Positions 28,761 through 37,955 of a stretch of DNA of 64,000 nt are shown one piece after another (the stretch's first letter is position 1; each line of letters opens with the position of its first letter). The DNA comes from Palsa-459 sp963841965. GTDB taxonomy: Bacteria > Actinomycetota > Acidimicrobiia > Acidimicrobiales > RAAP-2. Below the pieces are notes generated by a model that saw only the letters and a program-made list of their open reading frames with translations, ran no database searches and was not told the DNA's origin. The DNA is taken from assembly GCA_963841965.1 (NCBI GenBank), contig CAWJES010000006.1, positions 1-64,000 of the forward strand. Direction: 5' to 3'. Made by a program: the position numbers and the translations under genes.

Positions 28761-29060
28761 CTACGAGCCGAGCTCGGTCTCGGGCAGCCGCTCGATGTTG
28801 ACGTCACGGAACGTGAGCACGCGCACCGACGGCACGAACCGGACGGTGCGGTACATGTCCCAGACCCACGCGTCGGTCAGCGTGACCTCCATGAGCGCCG
28901 GGTTCGTCGCGTCCTTCACGCGGACGTCGACGTCGTTCGCGAGGTAGAACCGGCGCTCCGTCTCGACGACCCAGCGGAACATCGAGACGACCGCCTTGTA
29001 CTCCTGGACCAGCGACAGCTCGAGGGTCGCCTCGTAGTCGTCAAGCTCCTCTTCGCTCAT
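28761..29060 (-). CDS. DUF2469 family protein
   Basis: A 99-residue protein opening MSEEELDDYEATLELSLVQE and containing VVETERRFYLANDVDV and DAWVWDMYR, the DUF2469 signature. This family is found mainly in Actinomycetota, usually next to rnhB and rplS. Function is unknown. Here it follows rplS by 27 bp on the same strand, while the usual lepB and rnhB are missing from between them. Confidence 0.9.
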   Translation of the reverse strand: MSEEELDDYEATLELSLVQEYKAVVSMFRWVVETERRFYLANDVDVRVKDATNPALMEVTLTDAWVWDMYRTVRFVPSVRVLTFRDVNIERLPETELGS

Positions 29061-29087
29061 CGTGGTGAGACGTCGAGACGGGAGGAC

Positions 29088-29444
29088 TCAGCCGCCACGC
29101 GGGATCCGACGCTCCTTGATCTTGGCGGCCTTCCCGTGCAGGTCGCGCAGGTAGTAGAGCTTGGCGCGGCGCACGTCGCCGTAGCTGTCGACCTCGAGCT
29201 TGGCGATCGTCGGCGAGTGGACGGGGAACGTCCGCTCGACCCCCACGCCCGCCGAGACCTTGCGCACCGTGAACGTCTCGCGCACGCCGGTGCCCTGCCT
29301 GCGGATGACGATCCCCTGGAACACCTGGATCCGCTCGCGGGTGCCCTCGACGACGCGGACGTGCACCTTGACGGTGTCGCCGGGGCTGAACGACGGGATG
29401 TCGTCGCGCAGCGAGTCGCGGTCGATCAGTTCAGTGGGGTGCAT
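29088..29444 (-). CDS. rplS: 50S ribosomal protein L19
   Basis: A 118-residue L19 with the family blocks PGDTVKVHVRVVEGTRERIQ, FQGIVIRRQGTG, ETFTVRKVS and VERTFPVHSPTIAKLEV. L19 sits at the subunit interface near bridge B8. It follows trmD in the usual rpsP-rimM-trmD-rplS order. The ATG at 29444 gives the normal length. Confidence 0.98.
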   Translation of the reverse strand: MHPTELIDRDSLRDDIPSFSPGDTVKVHVRVVEGTRERIQVFQGIVIRRQGTGVRETFTVRKVSAGVGVERTFPVHSPTIAKLEVDSYGDVRRAKLYYLRDLHGKAAKIKERRIPRGG

Positions 29445-29480
29445 CAGGGGGTCCTCTCGCCTCTAGAACGGCACGCAATC

Positions 29481-30260
29481 CTAGCCCGGCTGGGGGCCCC
29501 GGTCCCCCTCGCCATCCGGGGCATCCCTCCTGTCCCCGAATTCGAGCAGGAGATCGACCTCCTCGGCGCTCAGCCCGCCGCGGCGGGCGATGAGGTCCGG
29601 TCGCTGGCGCATCGTCCGCTGGAGCGCCTGCGCGCGCCGCCACGCGGCCACCCGGCCGTGGTCCCCCGAGCGGAGGATCTCGGGGACGGGCCACCCGCGG
29701 TAGAGCGCCGGCTTCGTGTACTGCGGGTACTCGAGGAGGCCGTCAGTGAAGCTCTCGTCCCCCGCGCTCGCCTCGTTGCCGAGGACCCCGGGCACGAGCC
29801 GGACGACCGCCTCGATGACGACGAGGGCGGCGAGTTCCCCGCCCGCGAGGACGACGTCGCCCACGCTGAGCTCCCCATCGCAGCAATGGTCGATCACCCG
29901 CTGGTCGATTCCCTCGTAGCGACCGCACAGGAGGGAGAACCCTGGGAGCGCCGCGAGCTCGTGGGCGACCTCGTGGTCGAGCTGTCTCCCGCCCGGCGTC
30001 AGGGCCAGCAGCGGCCGGCAGGCCCCGTCCGCAGCCTCCGCAGCCTCGACCGCAGCGACGATCGGCGCCGGCATGAGAACCATGCCCGCTCCACCGCCGA
30101 AGGGCGTGTCGTCGACGGTGCGCCGAGCGTCTTCGGCGTGAGCCCTCAGGTCCCTGACGTGCAGGTCCAGCAGGCCGTCGGCGCGAGCCCTGCCGAGGAT
30201 CGACGCAGCGGCGTAGCCGTCGACGAGGTCCGGAAAGATCGTGTAGACGTCGATCCTCAC
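29481..30260 (-). CDS. trmD: tRNA (guanine-37-N1)-methyltransferase
   Basis: TrmD (259 residues) methylates G37 of tRNAs reading CNN codons and prevents +1 frameshifting. The trefoil-knot SAM site is visible in LLCGRYEGIDQR and GDVVLAGGELAALVVIEAVVRLVPG; DDTPFGGGAGMVLMP is the N-terminal signature. The C-terminal tail (DGEGDRGPQPG) is slightly extended. The ATG overlaps the rimM stop by 4 bp. Confidence 0.97.
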   Translation of the reverse strand: MRIDVYTIFPDLVDGYAAASILGRARADGLLDLHVRDLRAHAEDARRTVDDTPFGGGAGMVLMPAPIVAAVEAAEAADGACRPLLALTPGGRQLDHEVAHELAALPGFSLLCGRYEGIDQRVIDHCCDGELSVGDVVLAGGELAALVVIEAVVRLVPGVLGNEASAGDESFTDGLLEYPQYTKPALYRGWPVPEILRSGDHGRVAAWRRAQALQRTMRQRPDLIARRGGLSAEEVDLLLEFGDRRDAPDGEGDRGPQPG

Positions 30261-30817
30261 GGTGCACCCTCGTCGTCGATGTCGTCATCGATGCCGAGGT
30301 CCGCCTCAGGACCATGCGAGCCCTCGATGCGTGCTTCCTGGACCTCTACCAGCCCCTCGGGGACCTGGACGGTAAGCATCCCGTCAGCGAGCTCGCCCAC
30401 CACGAAGCGGAGCGGCACGAGCACCCCGGTGTCGAGCACCAGCAGGTCGCTGGCGGGGTTTGCCTCGACGGAGTCGACGTGTCCGAGGACAACGCCCTCG
30501 ACGGTGCGGACCTCGACGCCGAACAGCTCGTCGATCCACAGGACGCCCGGCCGTTCGATGGGCTCGGCGCGCAGGACCACCCCGCGCAGTCCCTCGGCCC
30601 CCTCGGGGTCCGAGACCCCCTCGAACTGCACGACGAAGCGGTCCTTCAGGGGTCGAGACGCGGTGACGGTGAGCGGACCGACATCCGATGCGAGCACGGT
30701 GCCCACCGCGACGCGCTCGAGCTGGTCGGTGTCGAGCCGCACGACCACGGCACCTTTGATCCCGTGCGGGCGGACGATCTCGCCCACGTCCAGCAGCGCC
30801 CGGCGGGCGGCGGCCAT
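30257..30817 (-). CDS. rimM: Ribosome maturation factor RimM
   Basis: RimM (186 residues) assists 16S rRNA 3'-domain folding with S19. The N-terminal domain starts VGEIVRPHGIKGAVVVRL, and the PRC-barrel begins around LWIDELFGVEV and GVVLGHVDSV. A C-terminal acidic tail (ADLGIDDDIDDEGAP) is added. It starts 1 bp after the khpA stop and overlaps trmD. Confidence 0.95.
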   Translation of the reverse strand: MAAARRALLDVGEIVRPHGIKGAVVVRLDTDQLERVAVGTVLASDVGPLTVTASRPLKDRFVVQFEGVSDPEGAEGLRGVVLRAEPIERPGVLWIDELFGVEVRTVEGVVLGHVDSVEANPASDLLVLDTGVLVPLRFVVGELADGMLTVQVPEGLVEVQEARIEGSHGPEADLGIDDDIDDEGAP

Positions 30818-30818
30818 G

Positions 30819-31181
30819 TCAGTCGACGATGTCGACGGAGGTGGTGAGCCCCTCCCGGGCGCCCGCTGCGGCGACCAGCGCGCGGATGGCCTGCGCCGTG
30901 CGCCCGCGGCGTCCGATGATCCGCCCCATGTCGGGCTGCGCCACGCTCAGGCGCAGCGTGATCCGCCGGCCCCTCGCGTCGGTCTCGACCGAGACGGCGT
31001 CGGGCTCGTCGGCGAGCGAGGTCGCGATGTGCGTCAGGACGGCCTTGGAGATGACCCCCTCGTCGCGGTTGGCGTCGTCGCGGTTGCCCTCCCCCTCGTC
31101 GTGCTCGTCGTCGAGGTCGTCGAACGCGTCGTCAACCTGGTTGATGTCACCCTCGACGTAGTCGGATTCGTGGTCCGTCAC
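30819..31181 (-). CDS. khpA: KH-domain RNA-binding protein (KhpA)
   Basis: About 120 residues from a GTG that overlaps the rpsP stop as GTGA. The C-terminal KH domain has DMGRIIGRRGRTAQAIRALV, the GxxG RNA-binding loop. The N-terminal about 45 residues are unusually acidic (DDAFDDLDDEHDEGEG) and absent from typical 75-80-residue KhpA. KhpA, usually with KhpB, binds many RNAs and affects cell-division regulation. The gene order rpsP-khpA-rimM-trmD is standard for Gram-positive bacteria. Confidence 0.93.
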   Translation of the reverse strand: MTDHESDYVEGDINQVDDAFDDLDDEHDEGEGNRDDANRDEGVISKAVLTHIATSLADEPDAVSVETDARGRRITLRLSVAQPDMGRIIGRRGRTAQAIRALVAAAGAREGLTTSVDIVD

Positions 31182-31612
31182 GCTGACGCTGCCTCGTCGC
31201 CAGGTGCTGACTCGTCCACCGATGCTGCATCGTCCGACGACGCTGCATCGGCGACCGGGGCCTCGACGCCAGCTGCGGAAACCGGTGCTTCCGCGGCCGA
31301 CGGTGCCGCGTCGGCGGCGGCCGCCGCTGTTGGCGCCACGTCCCCGCGGAACACGTCCCACGCGCCGGAGGCCTTGAGGAGCTTCTCGACCCGCTCGGTG
31401 GGCTGGGCGCCGTTGCGCAGCCAGGCCACCGCCTTGTCGTTGTCGACCTTCAGGACGGTCTCGGGGTTCGCCCGCGACGCGCCACGGGGCTCGTACGTGC
31501 CGAGCACCTCCAAGAAGCGTCCGTCCCTCGGGCTTCGGCTGTCCGCCGCCACGAGCCGGTACGTCGGCTGCTTCTTCTTACCCATCCGCACGAGGCGGAG
31601 CTTGACTGCCAC
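31178..31612 (-). CDS. rpsP: 30S ribosomal protein S16 with long C-terminal extension
   Basis: S16 (144 residues). The first about 85 residues are canonical (VKLRLVRMGKKKQPTYRLVAAD; RDGRFLEVLGTYEP). The remaining about 55 residues are an Ala/Ser/Asp-rich, low-complexity tail. Such tails occur on S16 of some Actinomycetota and have no assigned function. It heads the rpsP-khpA-rimM-trmD-rplS set, 67 bp after ffh. Confidence 0.96.
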   Translation of the reverse strand: MAVKLRLVRMGKKKQPTYRLVAADSRSPRDGRFLEVLGTYEPRGASRANPETVLKVDNDKAVAWLRNGAQPTERVEKLLKASGAWDVFRGDVAPTAAAAADAAPSAAEAPVSAAGVEAPVADAASSDDAASVDESAPGDEAASA

Positions 31613-31679
31613 CGTTCGATCCCTCCGATCGGTTGCGACACGACGTGCCGCCCCCGCATCTACGCGGGACCTGACAACT

Positions 31680-33203
31680 CTAGCGTTGCTTGGGCGGGGT
31701 TACCCTGCCCCCCTTCTTCTTCTTGTTCCCCGGGCGCGTCGGCTGGACCGGTCGCGCGGCGCCCGTGGCGCTCAGCGGCCCCGAGAGGCCGGTCGGCGTT
31801 GACCCCGAGGTCAGGCTGGCGAGCTCGGGAGGGAGGTCGCCTCCCATCTGTCGCTTCGCAGCCGCCCGAGCCATCTTCCCGGTCATCCCGCCCATGCCGG
31901 GCATGTTGGGCATGGCCCCGCCCGCCATGCCCTTCATCATCTTCTGCATCTCCTTGAACTGGCGGAGCAGCTGGTTGACCTGCGCGACCGTCGTCCCCGA
32001 GCCCGCGGCGATCCGCATCCGCCTCGAGCCGTCGATGATGTCGGGATCCGTCCGCTCCCTCTTCGTCATCGATCGCACGATCGCCTCGATGCGGTCGACC
32101 TCTCGGTCGTCGAGCTGGTCTGCGGCCTGTCGCATCTCCTTGTTCATCCCCGGCATCAGCCGCATCAGGCCGCCGAGCGATCCCATCTTGCGGACCTGGC
32201 CCAGCTGGGAGAGGAAGTCCTCCAAGGTGAACGTCCCGCCCATCATCCGCTCGGCACCCGACTTCACGACGTCGGCGTCCATGGACTTCTCGGCCTGCTC
32301 GATCAGGCTCAGCACATCGCCCATGCCGAGGATCCGGCTGGCCATCCGGTCCGGGTAGAAGAGGTCGAGGTCCGCCAGGCGCTCGCCGACGGACGCGAAC
32401 ACGATGGGCTTGCCGACCACCGTCTTGACGCTGAGCGCGACACCGCCGCGTGCATCGCCGTCGAGCTTCGTCACGATCACGCCGTCGAGTCCGAGCGTGT
32501 CGTGGAAGCGCTTCGCGGTCCCGACGGCGTCCTGGCCGGTCATCGCGTCGATCACGAGGAACGTGTAGTGCGGTGAGGTCCGCCTCGAGATCTGGCGCAC
32601 CTCGTCCATGAGCGCCTCGTCGATCGAGAGCCGGCCGGCGGTGTCGATGATCACGACGTCGCGACCGATCCGGGCCGCCTCGGCGACACCGTTGGTCGAG
32701 ACGCTGACCGGGTCGGTCGCCTGCGTGAAGACCGGGACGCCCGCCTGGCCGCCCAACACCCGGAGCTGCTCCACAGCGGCGGGCCGCTGCAGGTCAGCAG
32801 CGACCAGGAGCGGCGACCGACCCTGGGACTTGAACCACGTCGCGAGCTTCGCGGCCGCCGTCGTCTTGCCCGCGCCCTGGAGGCCCGCGAGGAGGATGAC
32901 CGTCGGAGGCTTGGACGCGTAGGTGATTGCGAGCGGCTCGCCGCCCAGGACCTCGATCAGCTCCTCGTTGACGGCCTTGATGACCTGCTGGCCCGGCGTG
33001 AGGCTCTTGGAGAGTGCCTCGCCCTGGCAGCGCGCGCGCACGCCGTCGAGGAAGAGACGGACGACGGAGAGCTCGACGTCGGCATCGAGCAGGGCCGAGC
33101 GGATCTCACCGAGCGCCTCGTCGAGGTCCTTCTCGGAGATGCGACCCCTCGATCGCAGCGTGGAGGCGATCCGGTCGAGCCGCTCGGAAAGTGCGTCAAA
33201 CAT
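31680..33203 (-). CDS. ffh: Signal recognition particle protein Ffh
   Basis: Ffh (507 residues) is the SRP GTPase that binds 4.5S RNA and signal sequences. The NG domain has GLQGAGKTTAAAKLA (G1), DTAGRLSIDEALMDE and TKLDGDARGGVALS; the C-terminal M domain is methionine-rich (MQKMMKGMAGGAMPNMPGM). A basic tail (RPGNKKKKGGRVTPP) ends it. It lies downstream of its receptor gene ftsY and upstream of rpsP. Confidence 0.98.
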   Translation of the reverse strand: MFDALSERLDRIASTLRSRGRISEKDLDEALGEIRSALLDADVELSVVRLFLDGVRARCQGEALSKSLTPGQQVIKAVNEELIEVLGGEPLAITYASKPPTVILLAGLQGAGKTTAAAKLATWFKSQGRSPLLVAADLQRPAAVEQLRVLGGQAGVPVFTQATDPVSVSTNGVAEAARIGRDVVIIDTAGRLSIDEALMDEVRQISRRTSPHYTFLVIDAMTGQDAVGTAKRFHDTLGLDGVIVTKLDGDARGGVALSVKTVVGKPIVFASVGERLADLDLFYPDRMASRILGMGDVLSLIEQAEKSMDADVVKSGAERMMGGTFTLEDFLSQLGQVRKMGSLGGLMRLMPGMNKEMRQAADQLDDREVDRIEAIVRSMTKRERTDPDIIDGSRRMRIAAGSGTTVAQVNQLLRQFKEMQKMMKGMAGGAMPNMPGMGGMTGKMARAAAKRQMGGDLPPELASLTSGSTPTGLSGPLSATGAARPVQPTRPGNKKKKGGRVTPPKQR

Positions 33204-33288
33204 GCTGGCCGAGGCTACCGGGCGGCAGGGCCCGAGACGTCGGGGCGCGCGAAGTCACGCGGTCCGAGGTCGGGCGGCGTCACGGCGC

Positions 33289-34413
33289 TCAGTCCCCGAG
33301 CAGGGCATCGACGAACGCCTCGGGATCGAAGTCCAAGAGGTCGTCGGCCCGCTCGCCGACACCGACGAGCCGCACCGGGAGTCCGAGCTCGCGCTGCACG
33401 GCGAGCACGACCCCGCCACGGGCGGTCCCGTCGAGCTTGGTGAGGACCAGGCCCGTCACGGCGACCGCCTGGGCGAACTCGCGCGCCTGGGAGATCGCGT
33501 TCTGCCCCGTCGTGGCGTCGAGGACCAGGAGGACCTCGGTCACCTGTCCGGGGTCCCGGTCCGACACGCGTCGCACCTTCTTCAGCTCCTCGATCAGGTT
33601 GGCCTTGTTGTGCAGCCGCCCCGCCGTGTCCGCGAGCACCAGACCGATCCCCTTCGAAGCCGCACGGTGGAGGGCATCGTGGATGACCGAGCCGGGATCC
33701 GCGCCCTCGTCGGCGCGCACGAGGTCGCACCCGGCCCGCGTGGCCCACGTCTCCAGCTGGTCGGCGGCCGCGGCGCGGAACGTGTCGCCCGCGGCGAGCA
33801 GCACCGCGTGCCCGGCGACAGCCTCGCGGGCCGCCAGCTTGCCGATGGTCGTCGTCTTGCCCACGCCGTTCACGCCCACGAACAGCCAGACCGCGACCTT
33901 GCCGTCGTCCGTCCTCGTCGAGAGCGGAGCCGGCGCCGGACCGAGCAGCTCGAGCAGCTCGGTCCGGAGCGCACCGGTGACGCCGCCGTCGCCGAGGGCG
34001 CGCGCCGCGACCTGCTCGCGCACCGCGTCGAGGATGGTGGTCGTCGTCGCCACGCCGACATCGGCACGCAGGAGCGCCTCTTCGATCTCCTCGTACTCCT
34101 CGGCGCTGAGCTGGGAGCGCCCCCGGAGCGCTCGGACCCTGTCGAAGAGGCTTCGCGCGCCGCCCAGCCGCTGGGCCAGGCCCTCGGGCTCTGCCTGCGG
34201 CTCGAGCTCCGCTGGAGCGGCTGGTGCGGGCGTCTCGGCCTCCGCGGGCGGCGCCTGTGTGACGGCGGCGGTCCCGGGAGCCTCAGTCCCCCCTCGCTCG
34301 ATGGGCGGTGCCGGGGGCTGCTCGAGCTGCTGGGACCGCCTCGTCCACACGACGAGGCCGACCGCGCCCGCGAGGACGACCACGAAGGCCGCGATGATGA
34401 TGATCACGGTCAT
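33289..34413 (-). CDS. ftsY: Signal recognition particle receptor FtsY
   Basis: FtsY (374 residues) docks SRP-ribosome complexes at the membrane. It has an N-terminal transmembrane anchor (residues 2-24), a Pro/Ala/Glu-rich linker, and an NG domain with GVNGVGKTTTIGKLA, DTAGRLHNKANLIEEL and TKLDGTARGGVVLA. A true N-terminal helix, instead of the amphipathic A-domain of E. coli, is typical of actinobacteria. It overlaps the smc stop by 4 bp. Confidence 0.97.
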   Translation of the reverse strand: MTVIIIIAAFVVVLAGAVGLVVWTRRSQQLEQPPAPPIERGGTEAPGTAAVTQAPPAEAETPAPAAPAELEPQAEPEGLAQRLGGARSLFDRVRALRGRSQLSAEEYEEIEEALLRADVGVATTTTILDAVREQVAARALGDGGVTGALRTELLELLGPAPAPLSTRTDDGKVAVWLFVGVNGVGKTTTIGKLAAREAVAGHAVLLAAGDTFRAAAADQLETWATRAGCDLVRADEGADPGSVIHDALHRAASKGIGLVLADTAGRLHNKANLIEELKKVRRVSDRDPGQVTEVLLVLDATTGQNAISQAREFAQAVAVTGLVLTKLDGTARGGVVLAVQRELGLPVRLVGVGERADDLLDFDPEAFVDALLGD

Positions 34414-37400
34414 GCGCGCACGTCGCGGCGCTCAACCTTCTGGCTCACCACCTGGGAGGAGCCGCCGGGTGCCATGGTGACGCCGTAGAGCGCGTCACCG
34501 GCCTCCATCGTCCGCTTCTGGTGCGAGACGATGAGGAGCTGCGCCTCGTCACGGAACTCGTCGATGAGCCCCAGGAACCGGTGGAGGTTGACGTCATCCA
34601 GAGCGGCCTCGACCTCGTCCATGAGATAGAAGGGCGAGGGCCTGGAGCGGAAGACCGCGAACAGGAACGCGAGGGCCGCCATCGACCGCTCGCCACCTGA
34701 CAGGAGCGAGATCCTCCGGACGTTGCGGCCCTGGGGCCGCACCTCGATCTCGACCCCGGTGTTGAGCAGGTCGTCGGGATCGGTCAGGGCGAGCCGGCCC
34801 TGGCCCCCCGGGAAGAGGGTGGCGACCAACGTGCTGAAGTGCTCGTTCACGTCGGCCGCTGCGGTCGCGAACGTCTCCATGATCTCCTCGTCGAGGGTGT
34901 GGACGACCTCCTGCAGCTCGCGGCGGGCCGTGCGGACGTCAGCCACCTGCGTGTCGAGGTCCCGGTGCCGCTCCTCGAGGGCGGTGAGCTCCTCGAGGGC
35001 GAGCGGGTTGATGGGACCCAGGTCGCCGAGCTTGGTCGAGAGCGCCTCGGCATGCGCCTCGGGGGTCGTTGCCTCGTCGATCTCGGGAGCCGGCGCCCCC
35101 ACGACCGCCGCGAGCTCGCATCCAAGCTCGCGGCGCACGGCCTCGGCGAGCGCCTCGAGCCGCGCGGCGACGCCCGTCGCTTCGATCTCGGCCTCCCGGG
35201 TACGCTCGTTCAGCTCGGCCAAGGTGGCGTCTGCGTCCGCGCGCTCCCGGCGCAGCGTCTCGAGCCTCGCCCCGCCTGCGCGCACCGCCTCGAGCTGCTC
35301 GCGGTACTCGCGCTCGACCTCGGCGTGCAGCGCCTCGAGCCTCGAGGAGATCTCGCCGACGAGCGAGGCCAGCCTGCCGAGCGCGGTCAAGTCCGCCTCG
35401 ATCCGCATTCGCCGGCGGCTCGCCTCCTCTCGCTCCTGGGCGTGGCCTGAGAGGCGCCGCTCGACCTCCGTGAGCTTCGACTCCAGCAGGTGCGTCCGCT
35501 CGTCGAGCGAGCGCTCGGCGAGAGCCAGGGTCGTCTCCATCTCGCCCACCTGGCTTCGCTTCGCCTCGATCGTCGCGCGCGCCTCAGCGGCCCACGTCGC
35601 GCGCTCCTGGGCCGTCTCGGCCGCCTCCTGCAGCGCGGGAAGCAGCTCCTCGACGGCCGCGAGGTCCTCCTCGTCCCTGCGGGCGAGCTCGGCGGCGGCC
35701 CCGAGCTGACGCCCGATCGACTCGATCTCGGCGCCAGCGCGCGAGCGCTCCGCCTCGAGCTGGGCGAGCTCGCGCGCGGTCGATGCAGCGGCGCCGTGAG
35801 CCCGATCGAGCGAGGCGAGCAGCTCCGCCGCCGTCGCACGGGCGAGTTCGAGCGCGTCGCGCGATGTCTCGAGGTCGGCCTCCGCCTCCAGCGCCGCAGC
35901 TGCCTCGAGGGCGGCTCGCGAGGCGGCCTCCTCGACTGCCTGGCGCGTGACGACCGCGTGCCCCGCTGCGGCGCGCCACCCCGATGATGCGAGCCGGTCC
36001 CCGGCGGTCGTCACGACGACAAGGTCCGGACGCGCGAGGGCGACGTCGACAGCTGCCTCGAGCTCGTCGACGCACACGGCGCCGGCCAGCAGCCCGTCGA
36101 GGACGCGGGCGACATCCGCGGGCGCAGCGGCGACGGGCCGCACGACCGTTCGCAGCGGGATCGCTCCCCCTGGCGGCGCGAAGGCCGTGGCCGACGCTGC
36201 GAGCGCGGGGAGCACGAGGCCCGCCGCACCCTCGCGATTGAGCCGCTCGAGCGCCCGTCGAGCGCTCGAGCCCGAGTCCACCACGACAGCCGCGAGCGCC
36301 GCGCCGATGGCCGCCTCGAGCGCGCGGTCGTACCCGGGATCGACCTCGACCAGGTCGACGAGCGCGCCCAGCACGCCGTCGAGGTCCCCGATCGCCTCGC
36401 GCCCGCCCGAGCCGGACAGCTCGGCGAGCGCGCGCGCGAGGGCCTCCGCGCGTGCCTGGCTCCGAGCCGCCGCATCCTGGGCTGCCCGCCACGCGAGGTC
36501 TGCGGCCTGGGACTGGGACCGGCGCGCCTCGACCTCCGCAGCTGCGGCATTCGAGGACCGGGCGAACGAGTCACGCTCCGACTCGATCGCCGTCAGCGAC
36601 GACGCCGCTGCCCCGGCGGCCGAGACGAGCTCGAGCTGACGGCGAGCGGCCTCCTCGCGGCGCTCCTCCAGTCCCGAGCGTGTCGCGAGGTGGGTCGCCA
36701 GGGCGCGCTCGAGGAGCAGCGCGCGCTCGCGGGCCCGGTCCAGGGCGACGGGTGCGTCCTCACGGGACTGCCCGCCCCACGTCGCCTCGAACTCACGGAG
36801 CTGCTCGCCGAGCGTGTCGCGCGCTCCCGAGAGCTCGATGCGATCCGCGTCGAGGTCCTTCCTGCGCGCGGCGACGTCCTCAAGCTCCTGGGAGAGGCGC
36901 GCGGCATCCGCCTCGAGCGAGGCGACGACGTTCTCGTCGGCGGACGCGTCGAGCGCGGCCTCGAGCGCGTTCCGTCTCTCCGCGAGCACCCGCACCGTGC
37001 CGCGGACGCGGCCCTCCAGGCCCTGGAGGTCGCCGAGCGATGCTGCGAGCTCCTCCTCCTTGCGGCTCGACAGCTCGGCGGCCGCAGACGACGCCTGCGC
37101 GTCGAGCGTGAGCGTGCGCTGGCGCAGCTCGCGTGCCTGGGACTCGACCTCGCGCAGCACGCCGGTCAGCACGTGCTCGCGCTCGGACAGCGCGGTGAAC
37201 TCGCGGCCATAGAGGAAGCGGCGCACGACCGCGAGCTCCGCGGCGATCTCGGCATGCGACCGCGCGGCCGACGCCTGCCGCTCCAGCGGGCGCATCTGGC
37301 GGCGGACCTCGCGCACGAGGTCACCGAGCCGCTCGAGGTTCTCCTGGGTCGCGGCGAGCCTGCGCTCGGCGCGCTCCTTGCGGCGCCGGTGCTTCAGGAC

Positions 37401-37898
37401 CCCCGCCGCCTCCTCGATCACCGCGCGCCGCTCCTCGGGGCGCGCGTTCAGCACCTGGTCGAGCTGGCCCTGGCCGATGATCATGTGCTGCTGGCGGCCG
37501 ACGCCCGAGTCGCTCAGCAGCTCCTGGATGTCGAGCAGCCGGCAGGGCGCGCCGTTGATCGCGTACTCGGACTCCCCGTTGCGGAAGAGCGTGCGCGTAA
37601 TCGTGACCTCCGCGAGGTCGACGGGCAGCTTGCCCGAGGCGTTGTCGATGGTGAGCGAGACCTCTGCGCGGCCGAGTGCCGCCCGCGCCGCGGTCCCCGC
37701 GAAGATCACGTCCTCCATCTTCTGGCTGCGAAGCGCCCTCGGGCCCTGGGCGCCGAGCACCCACGTGACGGCGTCGACGACGTTGGACTTCCCCGAGCCG
37801 TTCGGGCCGACGACCACGGTCACCCCGGGCTCGAACTCCAAGGTGGTGGGATCGGCAAAGGATTTGAAGCCCTTGATACTGAGGCGCTTCAGGAACAT
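34410..37898 (-). CDS. smc: Chromosome segregation protein SMC
   Basis: SMC (1162 residues) is the condensin ATPase that compacts and segregates chromosomes. Walker A VVGPNGSGKSNVVDAV is at residues about 30-45; two long coiled coils flank the hinge at about 490-650 (GDLDGVLGALVDLVEVDPGY); the C-terminal head has the signature LLSGGERSMAALAF and Walker B FYLMDEVEAALDDVN. It is complete and precedes ftsY. A partner scpA/scpB is not in the window. Confidence 0.98.
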   Translation of the reverse strand: MFLKRLSIKGFKSFADPTTLEFEPGVTVVVGPNGSGKSNVVDAVTWVLGAQGPRALRSQKMEDVIFAGTAARAALGRAEVSLTIDNASGKLPVDLAEVTITRTLFRNGESEYAINGAPCRLLDIQELLSDSGVGRQQHMIIGQGQLDQVLNARPEERRAVIEEAAGVLKHRRRKERAERRLAATQENLERLGDLVREVRRQMRPLERQASAARSHAEIAAELAVVRRFLYGREFTALSEREHVLTGVLREVESQARELRQRTLTLDAQASSAAAELSSRKEEELAASLGDLQGLEGRVRGTVRVLAERRNALEAALDASADENVVASLEADAARLSQELEDVAARRKDLDADRIELSGARDTLGEQLREFEATWGGQSREDAPVALDRARERALLLERALATHLATRSGLEERREEAARRQLELVSAAGAAASSLTAIESERDSFARSSNAAAAEVEARRSQSQAADLAWRAAQDAAARSQARAEALARALAELSGSGGREAIGDLDGVLGALVDLVEVDPGYDRALEAAIGAALAAVVVDSGSSARRALERLNREGAAGLVLPALAASATAFAPPGGAIPLRTVVRPVAAAPADVARVLDGLLAGAVCVDELEAAVDVALARPDLVVVTTAGDRLASSGWRAAAGHAVVTRQAVEEAASRAALEAAAALEAEADLETSRDALELARATAAELLASLDRAHGAAASTARELAQLEAERSRAGAEIESIGRQLGAAAELARRDEEDLAAVEELLPALQEAAETAQERATWAAEARATIEAKRSQVGEMETTLALAERSLDERTHLLESKLTEVERRLSGHAQEREEASRRRMRIEADLTALGRLASLVGEISSRLEALHAEVEREYREQLEAVRAGGARLETLRRERADADATLAELNERTREAEIEATGVAARLEALAEAVRRELGCELAAVVGAPAPEIDEATTPEAHAEALSTKLGDLGPINPLALEELTALEERHRDLDTQVADVRTARRELQEVVHTLDEEIMETFATAAADVNEHFSTLVATLFPGGQGRLALTDPDDLLNTGVEIEVRPQGRNVRRISLLSGGERSMAALAFLFAVFRSRPSPFYLMDEVEAALDDVNLHRFLGLIDEFRDEAQLLIVSHQKRTMEAGDALYGVTMAPGGSSQVVSQKVERRDVRA

Positions 37899-37955
37899 CG
37901 AGGGAAACCTACTTCGCCCGCGTGCGGGGGTCGTGGTTCGGGCGCCCGGCGCGGC

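Noticed and set aside
28704..31802. A 1032-codon plus-strand frame across rplS, trmD, rimM and rpsP
   Set aside because: It is the antisense frame of high-GC ribosomal genes and has low-complexity Arg/Glu/His content.
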